Shown: one piece after another, positions 8,414 to 17,299 of the stretch
How the letters are laid out: the number at the start of each line of letters is the position of its first letter
How positions within the stretch are numbered: the stretch's first letter is position 1
Notes under the pieces: model-generated
Seen by the model: the letters and a program-made list of their open reading frames with translations, nothing else
What the model was told of the DNA's origin: nothing
Database searches by the model: none
Position numbers and translations under genes: made by a program
NCBI GenBank assembly: GCA_024697545.1
Contig: JAILFN010000016.1
Coordinates: forward strand, 1 to 64,000
Source of the DNA: Ruminococcus sp.
GTDB taxonomy: Bacteria; Bacillota; Clostridia; Oscillospirales; Ruminococcaceae
Reading direction: 5' to 3'
Length of the DNA: 64,000 nucleotides

Positions 8414-9350
8414 GGTATTTATAGATGGAAGCGCAGGCACAACAGGCTTGCAGATATATGAGCGCATCTCAAAGCGCGACGACATTGAGCTGCTTGTCAT
8501 CGACGAGGCTAAGCGCAAGGACGCCGAGGCAAGACGCGAAATGATAAATTCGTCCGACATCACCTTCCTCTGTCTGCCGGATGCGGCAGCGGTGGAGGCT
8601 GTGTCGCTGGCGGGGGACAGCGTTCGTATCATCGACGCATCTACCGCTCACAGAACAGACCCCGCATGGGACTACGGTTTCCCCGAGCTTTCCGCACAGC
8701 ACAGAAAGAACATCGCAGTATCAAAGCGCGTTGCCAACCCCGGCTGCTACGCAAGCGGCTTTATTAGCCTTGTCTACCCGCTGGTGCAGGCGGGCGTTCT
8801 GCCCGAGGATTATCCGCTGACATCTCACGCGGTATCGGGCTACAGTGGCGGCGGCAAGAAGATGATAGCTGCCATAGAGGGCGCTGACAAGACCTTTGAG
8901 ATGGCTTCGCCGAGACAGTACGCACTCCCTCAGGCGCACAAGCACCTGCCCGAGATGCAGAAGGTCTGCGGGCTGAAATACAAGCCCATGTTCAACCCCA
9001 TCGTTGACGATTACTACGCGGGCATGGTGGTAAGCGTTCCGCTCGTGATAAGGGCGCTGAACAAGAGATACACCCCCGCCGACATACACGAAATACTCTC
9101 GGCGCACTACGAGGGTCAGCATTTCGTCAAGGTAATGGAGCTCGGCGGCACCGAGACCCTGCCCGACGGATTCTTAGCTGCCAACACCCTTGAAGGCACG
9201 AACGATATGCAGCTGTTCGTGTTCGGAAACGATGAGCAGATACTTCTCTGTTCGAGACTGGATAACTTAGGCAAGGGCGCTTCGGGTGCTGCTATACAGA
9301 ACATGAACATAATGCTCGGACTTGACGAAGCAACAGGACTTGATGAATAA
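8403..9350 (+). CDS. argC: N-acetyl-gamma-glutamyl-phosphate reductase, type 2
   Basis: The 315-residue enzyme reduces N-acetylglutamyl phosphate to the semialdehyde with NADPH, step three of arginine synthesis. It opens with KVFIDGSAGTTGLQI, the nucleotide-binding start of the shorter type 2 ArgC group, and carries NPGCYASG with the catalytic cysteine. The ATG at 8403 lies inside the end of the preceding gene (ATG overlapping by 11 bases), so it is translationally coupled. An upstream in-frame extension exists but overlaps the membrane protein fully and has no ribosome site. Confidence 0.95.
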   Translation: MSTKVFIDGSAGTTGLQIYERISKRDDIELLVIDEAKRKDAEARREMINSSDITFLCLPDAAAVEAVSLAGDSVRIIDASTAHRTDPAWDYGFPELSAQHRKNIAVSKRVANPGCYASGFISLVYPLVQAGVLPEDYPLTSHAVSGYSGGGKKMIAAIEGADKTFEMASPRQYALPQAHKHLPEMQKVCGLKYKPMFNPIVDDYYAGMVVSVPLVIRALNKRYTPADIHEILSAHYEGQHFVKVMELGGTETLPDGFLAANTLEGTNDMQLFVFGNDEQILLCSRLDNLGKGASGAAIQNMNIMLGLDEATGLDE

Positions 9351-9368
9351 ACTAAAGAGGTAAGAAAA

Positions 9369-10601
9369 ATGCCGGATTTTAATATACTTGAAGGCGGAGT
9401 TACATCGCCGAAGGGATTTATGGCTGCGTCAGCAGCAGCGGGTATAAAGTACACCGGACGCACAGACATGGCGCTCATATACAGCGATGTCCCCTGTGTT
9501 ACGGCGGGCGTTTATACCACAAATGTCGTAAAGGCTGCTCCCGTTTTGTGGGACAAGGAGATCACCGATTCCGATGCTAAGGTAAGGGCTGTCATCGTCA
9601 ATTCGGGCATAGCCAACGCCTGCACGGGAAAGCAGGGACTGGACCTCTGCCGTGTGACCGAGCAGGCAGTCAACGATATAACAGGCAGCAACGATGAAAA
9701 GGTGCTGGTGGGCTCAACGGGCGTTATCGGAATGAAGATAGATCCCGAAAGGATCACCGCAGGCGTTAAGGAGCTGATGTCGAAAAAGGCATACGGCAGG
9801 GAAGCGGGCGCCGAAGCCTCACGCGCCATCATGACGACAGATACCGTCAACAAGGAGATAGCTGTTTCGTTCGAGATCGGCGGCAAGACCGTCACCCTCG
9901 GTGCGATGAGCAAGGGCTCGGGAATGATCCATCCGAATATGTGTACCATGCTCGGATATGTGACCACCGATGCGGTCATCGACAAAAAGCTGCTTCAGGA
10001 AGCTCTTTCGGATATCGTAAAGGATACCTTCAACATGATAACCGTTGACGGAGATACTTCCACGAATGATACCCTCCTGATCCTTGCAAACGGTCTCGCG
10101 GAAAACCCCGCGATAGCCGCAAAGGACGAAAACTACAAGCTGTTCCGTGATGCACTTTATTACGTTTGCGAATATCTTGCAAAGAGAATGGCAGGCGACG
10201 GCGAAGGCGCAACGGCGCTTTTTGAAGCCAAGATAATCAATGCAAAGACAAAGGAAGACGCAAAGCTCATGGCACGTTCTGTCGTAGGTTCAAACCTTTC
10301 AAAGGCTGCGATATACGGCCACGATGCGAACTTCGGACGTTTTCTCTGTGCAATGGGATATTCGGGCGCACAGTTCGACCAGAACGATGTTCAGCTCTAT
10401 TTCGAGAGCGCTGCGGGCAAGATGATGGTGTTCGACAAGGGCGATCCCGTTCCCTTTGAGGAGGAAGAGGCGACGAAGATACTTTCGGAAGAAGCCGTTA
10501 CTATCCTCATCAACATGAATGAAGGCACCGAAAGCGCTACAGCATGGGGCTGCGACCTTACTTACGATTATGTAAAGATCAACGCAGATTACAGATCTTG
10601 A
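9369..10601 (+). CDS. argJ: Bifunctional glutamate N-acetyltransferase / ornithine acetyltransferase
   Basis: The 410-residue protein transfers acetyl from N-acetylornithine to glutamate, recycling acetyl groups in the pathway. ArgJ proteins cleave themselves before a threonine that becomes the nucleophile; here the segment HPNMCTMLGYVTTDA carries it, with Cys rather than the usual Ala just before the Thr. N-terminal GGVTSPKGF and C-terminal KINADYRS are typical. AGAGG precedes the ATG. Whether it also uses acetyl-CoA cannot be told from sequence; no argA is in the window. Confidence 0.95.
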   Translation: MPDFNILEGGVTSPKGFMAASAAAGIKYTGRTDMALIYSDVPCVTAGVYTTNVVKAAPVLWDKEITDSDAKVRAVIVNSGIANACTGKQGLDLCRVTEQAVNDITGSNDEKVLVGSTGVIGMKIDPERITAGVKELMSKKAYGREAGAEASRAIMTTDTVNKEIAVSFEIGGKTVTLGAMSKGSGMIHPNMCTMLGYVTTDAVIDKKLLQEALSDIVKDTFNMITVDGDTSTNDTLLILANGLAENPAIAAKDENYKLFRDALYYVCEYLAKRMAGDGEGATALFEAKIINAKTKEDAKLMARSVVGSNLSKAAIYGHDANFGRFLCAMGYSGAQFDQNDVQLYFESAAGKMMVFDKGDPVPFEEEEATKILSEEAVTILINMNEGTESATAWGCDLTYDYVKINADYRS

Positions 10602-10624
10602 TTTTTAAGAGGAGTATGAGTAAA

Positions 10625-11488
10625 ATGGAGATGGAGATAAACAATCATATCCGCTCGCAGATAATAAGTGATGCGCTGCCTTACATTCAGAAGTACCACA
10701 ACAAGATCGTGGTGGTAAAGTACGGCGGCAACGCTATGACCAATGATGAACTCAAAGAGGCTGTCATGTCGGATATCGTGCTGCTCACCGAGGTCGGCAT
10801 AAAGGTTGTGCTGGTACACGGCGGAGGACCCGAGATCAACGCAATGCTCAAGCGTGTGGGCGTTGAGTCCAAGTTCATCGGCGGACTGAGATACACCGAT
10901 GCTGAGACCATCGACATCGTTAAGATGGTGCTGGCGGGCAAGGTAAACAAGGAGCTGGTTTCGGCGCTTCAGCTGCATGGTGCAAAGGCGATGGGTCTTT
11001 GCGGCATCGACGGCAAAATGCTCGTTGCCGAAAAGCTTGAGAGCGATATCGACCTAGGTTATGTGGGACAGATCAAGAAGGTCTCCACCAAGCCGATACT
11101 CGATGCCATCGCAGGCGGATATGTGCCGATAATCTCGACAGTCGCTACCTCTGACGACGGTCAGTGCTATAACATCAACGCCGATACAGCCGCTGCACGC
11201 ATAGCCTCCTGCCTGAGAGCCGAGAACCTTATCCTTATGACGGATATCGCGGGACTCTGCCAGGACAAGGACGACCCGTCTACACTTATCCCCTCGGTAA
11301 GCGTCAGCGATGTGCCCTATCTCAAAAACACGGGCATCATAAGCGGCGGCATGATCCCCAAGATCGACTGCTGTGTGGAGGCGGTCAGACGCGGTGTACG
11401 CAAGACCACCATAATCGACGGACGTATCCCTCACTCTATACTCATAGAGCTGCTTACCAATGAGGGCGCAGGCACCGAGATAATCTGA
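10625..11488 (+). CDS. argB: N-acetylglutamate kinase
   Basis: The 287-residue enzyme phosphorylates N-acetylglutamate with ATP, usually the arginine-inhibited step. KYGGNAM, VHGGGPEIN and the C-terminal GGMIPKI motifs of the amino-acid kinase fold are present. I chose ATG 10625 because GAGGAG is 10 bases away; the ATG at 10616 would sit against that site. It follows argJ by 23 bases and precedes argD. Confidence 0.95.
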   Translation: MEMEINNHIRSQIISDALPYIQKYHNKIVVVKYGGNAMTNDELKEAVMSDIVLLTEVGIKVVLVHGGGPEINAMLKRVGVESKFIGGLRYTDAETIDIVKMVLAGKVNKELVSALQLHGAKAMGLCGIDGKMLVAEKLESDIDLGYVGQIKKVSTKPILDAIAGGYVPIISTVATSDDGQCYNINADTAAARIASCLRAENLILMTDIAGLCQDKDDPSTLIPSVSVSDVPYLKNTGIISGGMIPKIDCCVEAVRRGVRKTTIIDGRIPHSILIELLTNEGAGTEII

Positions 11489-11514
11489 AACAATACATAA
11501 ATGAGGTAATGGAA

Positions 11515-12696
11515 ATGAACACGATAGAACAATTTAATCAGCACGTTATGGGTTCATACGGGCGGTATGACCTTGTGCTTGAAAAAGGCGAGGGACGGAC
11601 TGCCACTGCCGAGGACGGAAAGACTTACATTGACTTCGGCTCGGGCATCGGCACAAATTCTCTCGGCTATTGCAATGAAAAGTGGGTGGAATATGTCTGC
11701 GCTCAGGTAAAGAGCATACAGCATACCTCCAACTATTACTACACAAAGGTGCAGGCGGACTTCGCAAAAAAGCTCTGCGAAGCCACCGGCTATGATAAGA
11801 TGTTCTTCGGCAACAGCGGTGCCGAGGCTAACGAGTGCGCTATCAAGATCGCACGCAAGTACAGCTTTGACAAGTACGGCAAGGATGCCGAGCGCAACAT
11901 CATCGTGACGCTCAAAAACAGCTTCCACGGACGTACAATGGGAACTCTTTCCGCAACGGGTCAGGACGTTTTCCATAACTACTTCTTCCCCTTCCTTCCC
12001 GGCTTTGTGAATGCCGAAGCGAATGACATCGACGACTTGAAGCGCGTGCTTGCCGAGAACAAGGGCAAGGTCTGCGCCGTTATGTTCGAGTTCATTCAGG
12101 GCGAGGGCGGCGTGGTATCGCTGACGGAAGAATACATCAGGGCGATCTTTGAAGAGTGCGCCAAGGACGATATCCTCACCATCGCGGACGAGGTACAGAC
12201 GGGCGTGGGCAGGACAGGCGCTCTGCTGACATCTCAGCACTTCGGCGTGCAGCCCGACATCACCACCCTTGCTAAGGGTCTTGCTGGCGGTCTTCCCATC
12301 GGCGTGTGCTTAGCTTCCGAAAAGTGCTCGGGCGTGCTTACTCCCGGAACTCACGGCTCTACCTTCGGCGGAAACCCCGTTGCCTGCGCCGGCGGAAACG
12401 CTGTGCTGGACACCGTCCTCGCAGAGGGCTTCCTCGACAAAGTCAATCAGAAGGGCTACGACTTCTTCCGAAAGCTCAGTGAGCTGCCCGAAGTTGACCA
12501 CGTTGACGGACTCGGGCTTATGATAGGCGTAAAGCTGAAAACAAAGGACGCGCACGACGTTGCAAAGGCTTGCCTTGACAGGGGACTGCTGATACTTACT
12601 GCAAAGGAAAAGCTGAGGTTCCTGCCTCCGCTCAACATCACGGAAGATGAGATCGACAGCGGTCTTGAGATACTTAAAGAAATACTTGCAGACTAA
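11515..12696 (+). CDS. argD: Acetylornithine aminotransferase
   Basis: This 393-residue PLP enzyme converts N-acetylglutamate semialdehyde to N-acetylornithine. The class III aminotransferase signatures are clear: SGAEANECAIK, DEVQTGVGRTG and TLAKGLAGGLPIG with the PLP lysine. The ATG at 11515 gives 8-base spacing from GAGG; the ATG at 11509 would be too close. It lies 26 bases after argB. Substrate assignment relies on the arg context, since related enzymes can use other omega-amino acids. Confidence 0.94.
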   Translation: MNTIEQFNQHVMGSYGRYDLVLEKGEGRTATAEDGKTYIDFGSGIGTNSLGYCNEKWVEYVCAQVKSIQHTSNYYYTKVQADFAKKLCEATGYDKMFFGNSGAEANECAIKIARKYSFDKYGKDAERNIIVTLKNSFHGRTMGTLSATGQDVFHNYFFPFLPGFVNAEANDIDDLKRVLAENKGKVCAVMFEFIQGEGGVVSLTEEYIRAIFEECAKDDILTIADEVQTGVGRTGALLTSQHFGVQPDITTLAKGLAGGLPIGVCLASEKCSGVLTPGTHGSTFGGNPVACAGGNAVLDTVLAEGFLDKVNQKGYDFFRKLSELPEVDHVDGLGLMIGVKLKTKDAHDVAKACLDRGLLILTAKEKLRFLPPLNITEDEIDSGLEILKEILAD

Positions 12697-12715
12697 ACGG
12701 AAAGGAACGTGACCC

Positions 12716-13624
12716 ATGAAACATTTACTGAAACTTTTAGACCTCTCCAAGGAGGAGATCATCGAGATACTCAACCTTGCCGATCAGCTCAAATATGAGA
12801 ACAAGAACGGCATCGAGCATAAGCTGCTGGCGGGAAAGACCCTCGGTATGATCTTCCAGAAGTCATCTACCCGTACCCGCGTGAGCTTTGAGACAGGTAT
12901 GTACCAGCTCGGCGGTCAGGCGCTCTTCCTTTCCAACCGCGATCTTCAGATCGGCAGGGGCGAGCCTGTGCAGGACACCGCCCGTGTACTGTCCAGATAT
13001 CTGGACGGTATCATGATCCGTACCTTTGAGCAGAAGGAAGTCGAGGATCTTGCCGAGTACGGCTCTATCCCGATAATCAACGGTCTTACCGATTTCTGCC
13101 ACCCCTGTCAGGTGCTTGCCGACCTTATGACGATACGCGAGCACAAGGGCAGACTTGATGACTTAAAGCTCACCTACATCGGCGACGGCAACAACATGGC
13201 AAACTCTCTGATCGTCGGCTGCCTCAAGGTTGGTATGCGCGTAGCTATCGGCTGCCCCGATGATTATCGCCCCGATCCGAAGGTGCTGGAGTTTGCGAAG
13301 GAATACGGCGACAAGCTGCTCGTGACCGGCGACATCATGGAGGCTGCAAAGGGTGCTGATGTTGTTTACACCGACGTCTGGACCTCTATGGGCGAGGAAG
13401 CCGAGACCGAAAAGCGCAAGATCGCTTTTGCGGGATTCCAGGTGAACGATGAGCTTATGTCCGTGACCAACGAAGGCTGCATGGTACAGCACTGCCTGCC
13501 CGCACACCGCGAGGAGGAGATAACCGCCAAGGTCTTTGAGGCTCACGCAGATGAGATATTCGACGAGGCTGAAAACCGTCTGCACGCACAGAAGGCTGTT
13601 ATGGTCAAGCTGATGAGCAAGTAA
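12716..13624 (+). CDS. argF: Ornithine carbamoyltransferase
   Basis: The 302-residue enzyme makes citrulline from ornithine and carbamoyl phosphate. SSTRTRVSFE (carbamoyl phosphate binding), HPCQ and HCLPAHR (with the catalytic cysteine) are intact. GGAAAGGAA precedes the ATG. It is the last gene of the arg cluster and is followed by a strong terminator; carbamoyl phosphate synthetase genes are not in the window. Confidence 0.96.
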   Translation: MKHLLKLLDLSKEEIIEILNLADQLKYENKNGIEHKLLAGKTLGMIFQKSSTRTRVSFETGMYQLGGQALFLSNRDLQIGRGEPVQDTARVLSRYLDGIMIRTFEQKEVEDLAEYGSIPIINGLTDFCHPCQVLADLMTIREHKGRLDDLKLTYIGDGNNMANSLIVGCLKVGMRVAIGCPDDYRPDPKVLEFAKEYGDKLLVTGDIMEAAKGADVVYTDVWTSMGEEAETEKRKIAFAGFQVNDELMSVTNEGCMVQHCLPAHREEEITAKVFEAHADEIFDEAENRLHAQKAVMVKLMSK

Positions 13625-13632
13625 AAGATTTT

Positions 13633-13659
13633 GGGGGAGCAAAAATGCTCCCCCTTTTT
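13633..13659 (+). terminator. Terminator of the arg cluster
   Basis: GGGGGAGC (13633-13640) pairs with GCTCCCCC (13647-13654) over an AAAAAT loop and is followed by TTTTT. Confidence 0.9.
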
Positions 13660-13704
13660 GATACAGGCGATACCGCCCGACAATGGTGCGGTATCGCCTG
13701 TATC
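13660..13704. repeat. Perfect 17-bp inverted repeat
   Basis: GATACAGGCGATACCGC (13660-13676) is the exact complement of GCGGTATCGCCTGTATC (13688-13704). It abuts the arg terminator and lacks a T-run on either side, so it is more than an ordinary terminator; function unknown. Confidence 0.6.
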
Positions 13705-13740
13705 TTCGTTTATTATGCGTCTGTATATAGTCGGGCGGGA

Positions 13741-13938
13741 TCATGACCCTGCCGCCTCTGACGGGGTCAGGCAGTTGTTTATACAGCTGACAGCTGCTTC
13801 GGTGAGTATATCTACAGTCTGCTCGTCGGCTGTAAGGGGAGTATCCGCAGACTTTGCATAGCTTATAAAGTCGGAGAGCTCTTTTTTCGGGCGGTTATGC
13901 GATTTGTTATAGATCTCTTTGACAGTATAAATGCACTT
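13741..13938 (-). pseudogene. Short coding-like remnant, no start codon
   Basis: The minus strand reads KCIYTVKEIYNKSHNRPKKE and then LSDFISYAKSADTPLTADEQ before ending in PSEAAGS and a stop. Codon use looks protein-like, but an in-frame stop precedes it and no ATG or ribosome site is present. I do not recognise the family. It is likely the tail of a gene whose 5' part has been lost. Confidence 0.3.
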
Positions 13939-14021
13939 TTAGTCTGTCTGTATGCCAAATGTTGTCTTGATTTACCAATGCGAAGAATGTAAACATTATG
14001 TAAACCGTTAACAAAAAATTA

Positions 14022-14050
14022 TTGACAATATATAAATGAATGTGTATAAT
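14022..14050 (+). promoter_or_regulatory. Consensus promoter of the tandem peptide genes
   Basis: TTGACA (14022-14027) and TATAAT (14045-14050) with a 17-base spacer; both hexamers are perfect. AAAGGAGGTCAC then precedes the first ATG. Confidence 0.85.
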
Positions 14051-14096
14051 GTGCATAAAGACAAAGTGCTCAGTATAACTAAAGGAGGTCACAAAT

Positions 14097-14349
14097 ATGG
14101 CTGATGTAATGGAGAATAAAATTGAAAACGAAGAGATCGGCATTAATGACCTCGAAGACGTAAGCGGTGGATATGCAGAGAGAGCCCTCGTTTATACAAC
14201 AAAATCGTTATCGTTTTTCCGAAGAAGAAGTTCAAAAGATAGCACATCAAACTGGCGTTCCTCTTGCGGTGGGCGTTGAGTACAGCCAAAAAGATCTAAA
14301 TGAAATGGGTATCCTGGGATTAAGCCTTTCAAAGTTAGGAGGAGGTTAA
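14097..14349 (+). pseudogene. Double-glycine leader peptide gene, copy 1, frameshifted after the GG site
   Basis: An excellent AAAGGAGG site precedes an ATG. The leader reads ENKIENEEIGINDLEDVSGG, an acidic helix ending in a Gly-Gly processing site. After GGYAER the frame is lost; the correct frame resumes as EPSFIQQNRYRFSEEEVQK and ends SLSKLGGG at 14349. Adding one GA unit to the GAGAGAG run near 14175-14182 restores an 84-residue precursor. Such leaders are exported and cleaved by C39 ABC transporters or used in RiPP modification. The core has no cysteine. The product class and partner enzymes are unknown; none are adjacent. Confidence 0.65.
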
Positions 14350-14415
14350 TTAGCATCTTTAGGTGTATACTTATCAGCGCATTACTAAACAAAATAACTA
14401 AAGGAGGTCACAAAT

Positions 14416-14669
14416 ATGGCTGATGTATTGGAGAATAAAATTGAAAACGAAGAGATAGTCATTGATAATCTTGAAGATGTAAACGGTGGATATGATATAA
14501 GAGATCCCGCGGCTTTTCAAGAGAAACGTTTTCGTTTTTCCGAAGAAGAAGTTCAAAGATAGCACATCAAACTGGCGTTCCTCTTGCGGTGGGCGTTGAG
14601 TACAGCCAAAAAGAGCTAAATAAAATGGGTCTCCTGGGATTAAGCCTTTCAAAGTTAGGAGGAGGTTAA
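14416..14669 (+). pseudogene. Double-glycine leader peptide gene, copy 2, frameshifted in the core
   Basis: This second copy reads MADVLENKIENEEIVIDNLE then DVNGGYDIRDPAAF and RFSEEEVQR before a TAG at 14560-14562. Compared with copy 1 it lacks one A in the CAAAAG run at about 14554; restoring it gives QKIAHQTGVPLAVGVEY to SLSKLGGG at 14669. The leader processing site is N-GG rather than S-GG. Copy 2 is therefore broken at a different place from copy 1, though each has an intact half where the other is damaged. It could still yield a 48-residue truncated peptide. Confidence 0.65.
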
Positions 14670-14728
14670 TTAGCATCTTTAGGTGTTTATCGCACTAGTT
14701 ATGAAAGTAATTATTGACCAAGATGTTC

Positions 14729-14760
14729 GGACAGCTGCATAATTGCCGCTGTCCTGTTTT
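14729..14760 (+). terminator. Terminator after the peptide genes
   Basis: GGACAGC (14729-14735) pairs with GCTGTCC (14748-14754), followed by TGTTTTTT. Confidence 0.75.
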
Positions 14761-14903
14761 TTATGTAGCAAAAACCCGACTCCTCGATCCGCTGTTCCAT
14801 GGAGCATAGGCTCTTATCATCCGGCAAGAGTGAAATAATTCTTTATTTCGGCAGAAGTATAGTTTCAGATCACAAAACAGTATTATCTATTTTAGTGATA
14901 TGA

Positions 14904-15125
14904 AACACTTTATCTCATGGTAAGCTCAGCAAGGGCAATCACATCAGCACGGCAGAGAATATCGACAGTATCAGGATAGGTCAGGTGATAAGCATACTGC
15001 CGGACAACGCCGTGAGCTACACACCTGCGGGCGGCAGAGTGAAGCTTGCCCTCTCCGATGAGGGCAGGCACCATGTTATAAGGGTGAGCGACAGCGGCTG
15101 CGGCATACCCGACAGCCAAAAGAAA
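14904..15125 (+). pseudogene. Sensor histidine kinase remnant (ATPase domain)
   Basis: A start-less frame reads IDSIRIGQVISILPDNAVSY then TPAGGRVKLALSDEG and VIRVSDSGCGIPDSQK. These are the N box and G1 box of a HATPase_c domain. The dimerisation domain before it and the G2 box after it are missing. No response regulator is adjacent. It is a decayed fragment. Confidence 0.7.
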
Positions 15126-15219
15126 AAGCCGCGCCTGCGATATCTTTCGTGCGGCAGGTGCGGTCATGAAAAACAAAAAAGCCAAACCCTGACAGCTTGA
15201 CTTTCTGCAAAAAAATTAA

Positions 15220-15296
<77 letters not shown>

Positions 15297-15331
15297 ATAT
15301 TTCAAATACTCTCTTTCCTGATTGCTTTACT

Positions 15332-15360
15332 ATTATATCACAACAAGGCGGCTTTGTCAA
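15332..15360 (-). promoter_or_regulatory. Promoter of tRNA-fMet
   Basis: On the minus strand TTGACA (15360-15355) and TATAAT (15337-15332), 17-base spacer, 36 bases upstream of the tRNA. Confidence 0.8.
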
Positions 15361-15523
15361 GCTTTTTTCTGAAAAAAATTGCGTTTGCGGGAAATTAAGG
15401 AGTTTTAAAGAAAAACTTTCAAATCTCGATAACATTATTGTGCAATTCATCAAGCACTGATTGACGAAAATGTCAAAAAAAAGCGGAAAAATGCGCTATT
15501 CTGTATAAAAATTCTTTTTGGTA

Positions 15524-15552
15524 TTGACATTTCAGATGCAAAATAGTATAAT
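15524..15552 (+). promoter_or_regulatory. Promoter of the sodium:solute symporter gene
   Basis: TTGACA (15524-15529) and TATAAT (15547-15552), 17-base spacer, 100 bases before the start codon. No riboswitch is recognised in the leader. Confidence 0.8.
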
Positions 15553-15652
15553 ATTACAGTAATCGCTTTATTGGGTGAAAACGTAAAAGCAATAAAGCTT
15601 TAAATTATCACAGCTTCGCCCGTAAAGCAAATCTTCAAAAAGGAATGATAGT

Positions 15653-17170
15653 ATGACACTGTGGATCACACTTGCGGCGTACCTTTGCCTGATGATCGGC
15701 ATCGGCGCGTATTACCGTAAGAAAAATCAGGGCACGAATGATTATGTGCTCGGCGGAAGAAGCCTCGGCTCCTGGTTTACCGCTTTCGCTTACGGCACCT
15801 CTTACTTCTCGGCTGTAATCTTCGTAGGCTATGCGGGTAAGTTCGGCTGGGCATACGGCGCGTCTGCCGCGTGGATAGGTATCGGAAACGCCATAATCGG
15901 CTCGCTGCTGCCGTGGATAATACTCGGCAAGCGCACCCAGAAGATGTCAAAGCACCTCGACGCACGCACCATGCCCGAGTTCTTTGAGCACCGCTATGAC
16001 AGCAAGGGTCTGAAGCTCGCTTCGGCGGTGATAATCTTTATCTTCCTCATACCCTATACCGCTTCTGCCTTCAACGGACTTTCAAGGCTTTTCGAGAAGG
16101 CGTTCGACGTTGACTATTCAGTCTGTATCATCGCTATGGGCATAATCACCGCGGTGTACGTTATCGTCGGCGGTTACAAGGCTACTGCGCTCAATGACTT
16201 TATTCAGGGTCTTATAATGCTCGTTGGTATCGCGGCTGTTGTTATCACAATACTCAACGCGCACGGCGGTCTCGGAAGCTCGCTCGATAAGCTGGGCGAT
16301 ATAGCCGACCCCAAGGGCAGAACTCAGATCTACAACTCCCTCTTCGGACCCGACCCGATAAACCTTGTCGGCGTTGTTATACTCACATCGCTCGGTACAT
16401 GGGGTCTGCCGCAGATGGTGACAAAGTTCTATGCCATCAAGGACGAGCAGGCTATCAAGCAGGGAACTATAATCTCTACCGTGTTCGCACTCGTCGTAGC
16501 GGGCGGCTGCTACTTCCAGGGCGGCTTCGGCAGACTGTTCGTCGATCCCGACGAGACAGGCGCTCCCGTTGAAGGCTTTGACAGCATTATCCCTACCATG
16601 ATGAATTCACTCCCCGAGATACTCTTCGGCATCGTTATCGTGCTGGTGCTCTCGGCTTCAATGTCTACCCTTTCCTCGCTGGTACTTACCTCCAGCTCTA
16701 CGCTTACTCTTGACATGATAAAGCCGATGATGAAGAACAAGATGGACGAGAAGAAGGAAGTTCTCGTTATGCGTATATTCGTTGCAGTATTCCTGCTGCT
16801 CTCCTGCCTTATCGCCATCATCACGATACGCAAGCAGGTGACCGTTATCTCCACCCTGATGGGCATTTCATGGGGTGCGCTGGCGGGTGCTTTCATCGCT
16901 CCCTTCATGTGGGGACTTTACCTCAAGAGGATAACCAAGGCTGCCGTATGGACTTCGTTTATCTGCGGCGTTGGCATTACCGTGGCGCATATGTTCTACT
17001 TCACCTTCGGCGGCCACACCATGATGCTCGGCGGTCTTGCAGTACATTCTCCCATCAATGCGGGCGCATTCGCAATGCTGTTCAGCATCGTGATAGTTCC
17101 GATAGTGAGCCTCTTTACCGCAAAGCCCGACGAGGCAAAGGTAAAGGAGATCTTCACAAGCGTAGAGTAA
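15653..17170 (+). CDS. Sodium:solute symporter (SSS family)
   Basis: The 505-residue product is an integral membrane carrier with about 13 hydrophobic segments, driving solute uptake with sodium. The SSS outline is clear: N-terminal YYRKKNQGTNDYVLGGRSLG, the early GTSYFSAV segment, and VYVIVGGYKATALNDFIQG, which is the family signature region. It is PutP-like, but the substrate (proline, pantothenate, sugar and others are known in the family) cannot be read from sequence. It is a single-gene unit with its own promoter and terminator. Confidence 0.88.
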   Translation: MTLWITLAAYLCLMIGIGAYYRKKNQGTNDYVLGGRSLGSWFTAFAYGTSYFSAVIFVGYAGKFGWAYGASAAWIGIGNAIIGSLLPWIILGKRTQKMSKHLDARTMPEFFEHRYDSKGLKLASAVIIFIFLIPYTASAFNGLSRLFEKAFDVDYSVCIIAMGIITAVYVIVGGYKATALNDFIQGLIMLVGIAAVVITILNAHGGLGSSLDKLGDIADPKGRTQIYNSLFGPDPINLVGVVILTSLGTWGLPQMVTKFYAIKDEQAIKQGTIISTVFALVVAGGCYFQGGFGRLFVDPDETGAPVEGFDSIIPTMMNSLPEILFGIVIVLVLSASMSTLSSLVLTSSSTLTLDMIKPMMKNKMDEKKEVLVMRIFVAVFLLLSCLIAIITIRKQVTVISTLMGISWGALAGAFIAPFMWGLYLKRITKAAVWTSFICGVGITVAHMFYFTFGGHTMMLGGLAVHSPINAGAFAMLFSIVIVPIVSLFTAKPDEAKVKEIFTSVE

Positions 17171-17193
17171 CGGCTATTGGATAATAAAGCTTT

Positions 17194-17230
17194 CAGCCCC
17201 TGTTCTGTATTGAACGGGGGCTGTTTTTTT
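17194..17230 (+). terminator. Terminator of the symporter gene
   Basis: CAGCCCC (17194-17200) pairs with GGGGCTG (17217-17223), followed by seven T residues. Confidence 0.85.
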
Positions 17231-17299
17231 CGGCGCGTGTATAATTATGGAAACGCTGTCCATAATGAAGGTACACCAAACAAAAAAGGAGTACAAAAA

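Larger units (their letters stand above)
14075..14686 (+). repeat. Tandem duplication, two ~292-bp units
   Basis: Unit 1 (14075-14366) and unit 2 (14394-14686) start with ATAACTAAAGGAGGTCAC and end with AGCATCTTTAGGTGT. They are nearly identical over the ribosome site, leader and the last ~45 codons, and diverge mainly just after the Gly-Gly site. Confidence 0.9.

Noticed and set aside
913-14669. Explaining all frameshifts as sequencing errors
   Set aside because: It cannot be excluded for single indels, but the macrodomain is also truncated by IS66, the histidine kinase is a fragment, and intact long genes lie alongside, so real decay is the better reading.
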